Source of the DNA: Clostridia bacterium
GTDB lineage: Bacteria > Bacillota > Clostridia > Oscillospirales > Butyricicoccaceae
Assembly (NCBI GenBank): GCA_900763355.1
Contig: CAAFJY010000174.1
Location: forward strand, 1-8,972
DNA: 8,972 nucleotides
Reading direction: 5' to 3'
Shown here: piece by piece, positions 5,933-8,972 of the stretch
How the letters are laid out: every line of letters begins with the position of its first letter
Numbering within the stretch: the first letter of the stretch is position 1
Translations under genes and position numbers: made by a program
The notes under the pieces: model-generated
What the model was told of the DNA's origin: nothing
Database searches by the model: none
Seen by the model: only the letters and a program-made list of their open reading frames with translations

Positions 5933-7336
5933 TTACTTTTTCCCCGCCTTCACGCCGCGGAAATATTCCTTCGTCAGCTTGATGACCACCGGGCTGAGAA
6001 GCAGCAAGGCGATGAGGTTGGGGATGGCCATGAGCCCGTTGAGGGTGTCGGCGATGTCCCAGGCCAGCTGGAGCTTGATGACGCCGCCGATGATCATGAC
6101 CCCGCAGAAGATGATCTGGTAGACCTTCGCGGCCTTGTAGTTAAAGAGATACTCCATGCAGCGGGTGCCGTAGAGGCCCCAGGTGAGCACGGTGGAGAAG
6201 GCGAACATGGTCAGGCAGACCGCCACCACCACGCCGGGGATCTTGTCGCCGAAGACCGACATAAAGCCGTTGATGGTCAGCTGCGCGCCGATGTCGTTGC
6301 CGAACTCGATGTTGTGGACGCCCACACCCAGGAGAACGACCATGGCCGTCATAGTGCAGACCACGATGGTGTCCATAAAGACCTCGAACACGCCGAACAT
6401 CCCCTGCTTCACGGGATGATCCACATCCGCCGCCGCATGGGCGATCGACGCAGAGCCCAAGCCGGCCTCGTTGGAGAAGATGCCGCGGCCCACGCCCTTG
6501 GTGATGGCCATCTTGATACCCACACCGGCCAACCCACCGGAGACGGCCGCCGGGTTAAAGGCCCCCTTGAAGATGGCACCGAAAGCCTCCGGCACGGCAG
6601 AGATGTTCATAAAGATGACAGCAAAGGATGCCAGGATGTAGATGATGGCCATGACGGGCACCAGCAGGGCACACACGTCGCCGATGGCCTCGATACCGCC
6701 CAGATAGACAATGGAGGCGAGCACGGCACACAGAGCACCCACGATCCATGCCACGATGGTGAGATTGACATCCGGCACAAAGTTCTTGATGGCTCCGCCC
6801 ACAGTGGAGCAGATGGTGTTGACCTGAGTCATGTTACCGATACCAAAGGCAGCCAGTGCGCCGAAGACGGCGAAGACCGACGCCAGCCATTTCCACTTCT
6901 TACCGAGGCCGTTCTGGATGTAGTACATGGGGCCGCCCACCCAGTCGCCCTTTTCGTTGCGCTGGCGGAACTTGATGGACAGGGTCACCTCGGCGAACTT
7001 GGTGCACATACCCAGAAGCGCCGATACCCACATCCAGAACACAGCGCCGGGGCCGCCGATGGCAATGGCGCCCGAAACACCGGCGATGTTGCCCGTCCCG
7101 ATGGAAGCGGCCAGCGCGGTGCACATGGCCTTGAAGGGAGAGACCGAGCCCTCCTTGGCCTCGGATTTTTCAAAGGCCTTGCCCAGGGTGTTTTTCATGA
7201 TGTGACCGAAGTGAGCAAATTGGGGGAACCCACAGCGGATGCACAGGTAGACGCCGGTGCCCAGGATGAGGCACATCATGGGGATGCCCCATACGACGCC
7301 GTTCAGCCATTTGTTGATGCTTTCGATCGCTTGCAT
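5933..7336 (-). CDS. Alanine/glycine:cation symporter (AGCS family)
   Basis: The 467-residue hydrophobic protein matches the AGCS sodium:alanine symporter family, which imports alanine or glycine with Na+ or H+ across the cytoplasmic membrane. Family landmarks are ALAASIGTGNIAGVSGAIAI (74-93), the signature GGPGAVFWMWVSALLGMCTKFAE (94-116), WVGGPMYYIQNGLG (132-145), and the central RGIFSNEAGLGSASIAHAAA followed by HPVKQGMFGVFEVFMDTIVVCTMTA. Around ten transmembrane segments are apparent. Length is normal for the family and no lesion is seen. ATG 7336 has AGGAGG six bases upstream. The gene stands alone, converges on the lysozyme gene, and is downstream of a non-coding stretch. I see no glycine riboswitch in its leader. 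Substrate choice between Ala, Gly and Gln-like solutes cannot be resolved here. Confidence 0.95.
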   Translation of the reverse strand: MQAIESINKWLNGVVWGIPMMCLILGTGVYLCIRCGFPQFAHFGHIMKNTLGKAFEKSEAKEGSVSPFKAMCTALAASIGTGNIAGVSGAIAIGGPGAVFWMWVSALLGMCTKFAEVTLSIKFRQRNEKGDWVGGPMYYIQNGLGKKWKWLASVFAVFGALAAFGIGNMTQVNTICSTVGGAIKNFVPDVNLTIVAWIVGALCAVLASIVYLGGIEAIGDVCALLVPVMAIIYILASFAVIFMNISAVPEAFGAIFKGAFNPAAVSGGLAGVGIKMAITKGVGRGIFSNEAGLGSASIAHAAADVDHPVKQGMFGVFEVFMDTIVVCTMTAMVVLLGVGVHNIEFGNDIGAQLTINGFMSVFGDKIPGVVVAVCLTMFAFSTVLTWGLYGTRCMEYLFNYKAAKVYQIIFCGVMIIGGVIKLQLAWDIADTLNGLMAIPNLIALLLLSPVVIKLTKEYFRGVKAGKK

Positions 7337-7639
7337 AAATACCCTCCTCTATGTGCGGAACGACGGTTTTTCGCCGCCCCGTTTGGTTAAAAATATGTTA
7401 ACACAGCAAAAAAAGAATTACAAGAATGGATGATAATGGCGTTTTTGCCGAAATTCGCAATCGATTTTCGGCATTCTGCACAAAAACGCCCCATCTATCC
7501 CTTTTCCCATGCCAGATCGCTGAAAATACAGCAAAGTTGCACATAGTTCTTCACGCTTTTTCGCTTTTACTCAGCAAATCGTCCAGTGCGCCGCGCAGGA
7601 AGGCGCCGTCTTTTTCTCCCTTTTCCCCTTTTCATGGCG
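7337..7639. other. Intergenic region, no convincing gene
   Basis: These 303 bases separate the DUF4363 stop from the symporter start and are AT-richer than their surroundings. They contain the symporter Shine-Dalgarno site, an A-rich segment (7408-7415), a GTTAAC palindrome near 7398, and the 53-base nested inverted repeat listed separately. A weak minus-strand promoter (TTGTAA, 17 bases, TAACAT) can be proposed near 7397-7425, but both hexamers are poor. No clear terminator follows the DUF4363 gene. Open frames here look non-coding. Confidence 0.6.
7438..7490. repeat. Nested inverted repeat, 53 bases, able to fold as a long hairpin
   Basis: The outer arms GGCGTTTTTG (7438-7447) and CAAAAACGCC (7481-7490) are perfect 10-bp complements. 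Inside, GCCGAAA (7447-7453) pairs with TTTCGGC (7466-7472), then after a T-T mismatch TCG pairs with CGA around a CAAT loop. G7447 can pair in only one of the two helices. The 3' side carries an eight-base bulge (7473-7480). No T-run follows on either strand, so it is not a standard terminator. Confidence 0.8.
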
Positions 7640-8002
7640 CTACAGCAGCGTTTTTACAGAAACCCGGTCATATTCACGGATATGCTCCAGCTGACGCAGC
7701 GCCGCCGCCAGCTCCGCCAAAAGCTCCTTCTCCTCCCCCGCCTGAAAAAAGGCCCGGGCCCGGGCCAGACTCTCGCTGACGGCGTCCAGCCGGTCGTGGG
7801 TGATCATGGCAGTGAGATAGGGCTGAGCCGCCTGCCACCGGTCTTCCGCCTGGCGGAGGGCCGCCTCCCCGCCCCCGTTCATTCCCTGGCGCACCAGGGT
7901 TTCTGTCTCCAGACACAGATCTGCCGTCCGCCGTTGGAGGACAAATCCGCCCCCTACCATCAGGGCCGCCAACAGGGCCGCGATCCATACCCGCGCCCGC
8001 AT
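7640..8002 (-). CDS. DUF4363 family small membrane-anchored protein
   Basis: The 120-residue product has one N-terminal transmembrane segment (about 5-22) followed by an Arg pair. The rest is a largely helical extracytoplasmic domain with the family pattern RWQAAQPYLTAMITHDRLDAVSESLARARAFF (55-86) and a C-terminal helix LAAALRQLEHIREYDRVSVKTLL. This fits DUF4363, whose function is unknown and which commonly sits next to DUF421 genes in clostridia. Its ATG at 8002 comes one base after the TAG of the DUF421 gene, and its GGAGGGG site lies inside the end of that gene. Translational coupling and a joint function at the membrane are therefore likely. Confidence 0.85.
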   Translation of the reverse strand: MRARVWIAALLAALMVGGGFVLQRRTADLCLETETLVRQGMNGGGEAALRQAEDRWQAAQPYLTAMITHDRLDAVSESLARARAFFQAGEEKELLAELAAALRQLEHIREYDRVSVKTLL

Positions 8003-8003
8003 C

Positions 8004-8678
8004 CTACCCCTCCTTTTTCAAAAAGACCGTGCTGCCGCCGTGGTCGGCGCACAGCAGAAAAACCTCTCTGGGCGACCGGGCTCCATGGGCCGCCAGCACC
8101 CGCGCAAGCCACTGTTCATCCCGTTCCAGGGCCCGGAGGGCCACCGGCCGCACCTCGCCGTCGGCCACCACCACCTGGAAAAGTCCGGAATCCTGCACCG
8201 TCTGCCCCAGGGTCCGGGGCGTGGCCGGTGCGTCCATATCCCGGAGGAGGAGAGACAGCTGCCCGTTGGTCTCCAGCTGGGCAAACCGCACCTGGCGGAC
8301 ATCAAAGACCCCGTTGAGCCGCAGATCCTCGAAGAGATCGTCCAGGCTGAGCCGCAGCTGCCGCAGGGCCCGCTGGTCGATGTGCCCATCCCGGATGACG
8401 GGCACGGGCCGCCCGGTGATCAGCCGCCGAAAGGCAGGATGTTCCAGCGACACCGCCGAAATGAGCACCTCTGCCGCGATGAGCGTCAACACCGGGATGA
8501 CCCCGTGGATGAGAGGAATATCCAGATCCTGCATAGGGACCGCCGCCACCGCCGACACCAGAATGGTCACCACCAACTCCGAGGGCTGCATCTCCCCCAC
8601 CTGCCGCTTCCCCATGAGACGAATGGCCAGGACGATGAGCAAATATAAGATCAGCGTGCGGCACAGGGGCACCAGCAC
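8004..8678 (-). CDS. DUF421 (YetF-type) membrane protein
   Basis: The 224-residue product has three N-terminal membrane helices (about 5-22, 36-50, 54-77). After the first is the DUF421 hallmark RLMGKRQVGEMQPSELVVTIL (20-40). The C-terminal soluble YetF-type domain includes GRPVPVIRDGHIDQRALRQLRLSLDDLFEDLR (89-120) and a strand-rich part with VFDVRQVRFAQLETNGQLSLL. Some DUF421 proteins of Bacillus are associated with spore membranes and germination or heat resistance; the molecular activity is not established. The frame stays open to 8858, but that extension runs into the tRNA gene and its promoter and encodes a basic, non-family sequence. GTG at 8678, with GGGGGAG six bases upstream, gives the normal family length. 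GTG 8672 is possible. It is paired with DUF4363. Confidence 0.88.
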   Translation of the reverse strand: MLVPLCRTLILYLLIVLAIRLMGKRQVGEMQPSELVVTILVSAVAAVPMQDLDIPLIHGVIPVLTLIAAEVLISAVSLEHPAFRRLITGRPVPVIRDGHIDQRALRQLRLSLDDLFEDLRLNGVFDVRQVRFAQLETNGQLSLLLRDMDAPATPRTLGQTVQDSGLFQVVVADGEVRPVALRALERDEQWLARVLAAHGARSPREVFLLCADHGGSTVFLKKEG

Positions 8679-8684
8679 GGCCTT

Positions 8685-8691
8685 CTCCCCC
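8685..8691 (-). promoter_or_regulatory. Shine-Dalgarno site supporting the GTG start of the DUF421 gene
   Basis: GGGGGAG on the minus strand is six bases ahead of GTG 8678. No ATG with a ribosome-binding site is available near the start of family homology. Confidence 0.65.
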
Positions 8692-8781
8692 TTTCTGTTG
8701 TGGATGTATGCGCCTTTTGCGCCCGACAGACGCAGTTTTCCCCGCCGCCGAAAAAAATATGTGATTTTGCTCCCAGACCCC

Positions 8782-8809
8782 TTTACTTTTCCGGGAAATC
8801 TGGTATAAT
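8782..8809 (+). promoter_or_regulatory. Extended -10 promoter of tRNA-Ala
   Basis: A perfect TATAAT (8804-8809) is preceded by TGG, forming an extended -10, with TTTACT (8782-8787) as a modest -35 at 16-base spacing. The mature tRNA begins 23 bases after the -10 box. A 6-bp palindrome (TGTGCT TTG AGCACA, 8814-8828) covers the expected transcription start. Confidence 0.75.
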
Positions 8810-8831
8810 AAATTGTGCTTTGAGCACACAT

Positions 8832-8907
8832 GGGCCTGTAGCGCAGTTGGGAGCGCACTACATTCGCATTGTAGGGGTCGAGAGTTCGAATCTCTTCAGG
8901 TCCACCA
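8832..8907 (+). tRNA. tRNA-Ala (anticodon CGC), CCA encoded
   Basis: All 76 bases fold as a cloverleaf. The acceptor stem is GGGCCTG with CAGGTCC (8832-8838, 8897-8903), containing the G3-U70 pair that identifies alanine tRNAs. The D-arm GCGC/GCGC is at 8841-8856. The anticodon stem CTACA/TGTAG holds loop TTCGCAT, so the anticodon is CGC at 8865-8867 and reads GCG. The variable loop is GGGTC. The T-arm is GAGAG/CTCTT with loop TTCGAAT. A73 and the CCA end are encoded. It appears to be a single-gene transcription unit with its own promoter and terminator. Confidence 0.97.
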
Positions 8908-8912
8908 TAAAA

Positions 8913-8960
8913 GGACTCTTATTTTGATAGAATGGCTATCAAGATAAGAGCCCTTTTTCT
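8913..8960 (+). terminator. Rho-independent terminator of tRNA-Ala
   Basis: An 18-position stem (8913-8930 with 8936-8953) has one G-U pair and one A-C mismatch, a five-base loop, and is followed by TTTTTCT. It starts six bases after the tRNA CCA end. Confidence 0.93.
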
Positions 8961-8972
8961 CGCGTTTTCCAC

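Noticed and set aside
5927..7390. Plus-strand open frame of 487 codons, rich in His, Asp and Gly
   Set aside because: It lies antisense over the whole symporter gene, which has clear family motifs and a ribosome-binding site. The composition is that of a reversed GC-rich coding sequence.
7337..7440. Glycine riboswitch ahead of the symporter
   Set aside because: These riboswitches are known upstream of some AGCS genes, but the leader is short and shows none of the conserved core. Only small weak hairpins are present.
7567..7635. Minus-strand 22-residue very basic open frame just after DUF4363
   Set aside because: It has no Shine-Dalgarno site and A/G-rich composition alone explains the Lys/Arg content.
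7426..7779. Plus-strand open frame of 117 codons starting in the intergenic gap
   Set aside because: It has no ribosome-binding site, crosses the nested hairpin, runs antisense into DUF4363 and ends in Pro/Ala low complexity.
8700..8927. Plus-strand open frame across the tRNA
   Set aside because: It reads through the tRNA cloverleaf and its promoter, so it is not a gene.
1..8972. CRISPR array, insertion sequence or integrase-type attachment site
   Set aside because: No spaced repeat array, transposase or integrase was found. The tRNA 3' end is followed directly by its terminator, with no duplicate of the tRNA end in the window.

Overview
The window looks like a chromosomal segment of a high-GC, low-GC-relative gut clostridium (Firmicutes, probably Oscillospiraceae, Flavonifractor/Lawsonibacter-like). 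The grounds are AGGAGG-type Shine-Dalgarno sites, a DUF421/DUF4363 pair, an EFR1-type flavodoxin-ferredoxin, a DUF4349 lipoprotein, a cyclic-di-AMP receptor-like protein and an SLH-anchored GH25 lysozyme. This placement is inferred from gene content only.

Layout. 1-604 (+) is the 3' end of a secreted or surface protein with 'INGG/LNGG' repeats. It converges on a DUF4349 lipoprotein gene (669-1649, -), and a perfect 15-bp hairpin separates the two stops. Next, on the minus strand, comes a run read from right to left: TrmH/SpoU RNA methyltransferase (4215-3388), cyclic-di-AMP receptor-like protein (3308-2940), EFR1 flavodoxin/ferredoxin (2866-2105) and a small cupin gene (2101-1761) that carries both an in-frame amber codon and a frameshift. 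The run ends at a strong terminator at 1744-1711. A good promoter lies ahead of the methyltransferase, and a second one inside the run ahead of EFR1.

Divergent from the methyltransferase is an exported SLH-GH25 muramidase (4466-5842, +). It converges on an alanine/glycine:cation symporter (7336-5933, -), with a 16-bp perfect hairpin between them. The roughly 300 bases upstream of the symporter hold no convincing gene but do contain a nested 53-nt inverted repeat. Then comes the DUF421-DUF4363 pair (8678-7640, -), apparently translationally coupled. At the right end is a tRNA-Ala(CGC) with its own extended -10 promoter and terminator (+).

These are mostly independent envelope, transport and housekeeping units. 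I do not see a convincing undescribed multi-gene system. The items most worth a second look are the doubly broken cupin gene, the nested hairpin at 7438-7490, the divergent cyclic-di-AMP receptor-like protein, the composition step inside the first gene, and a 12-bp near-palindrome shared by two predicted promoters.
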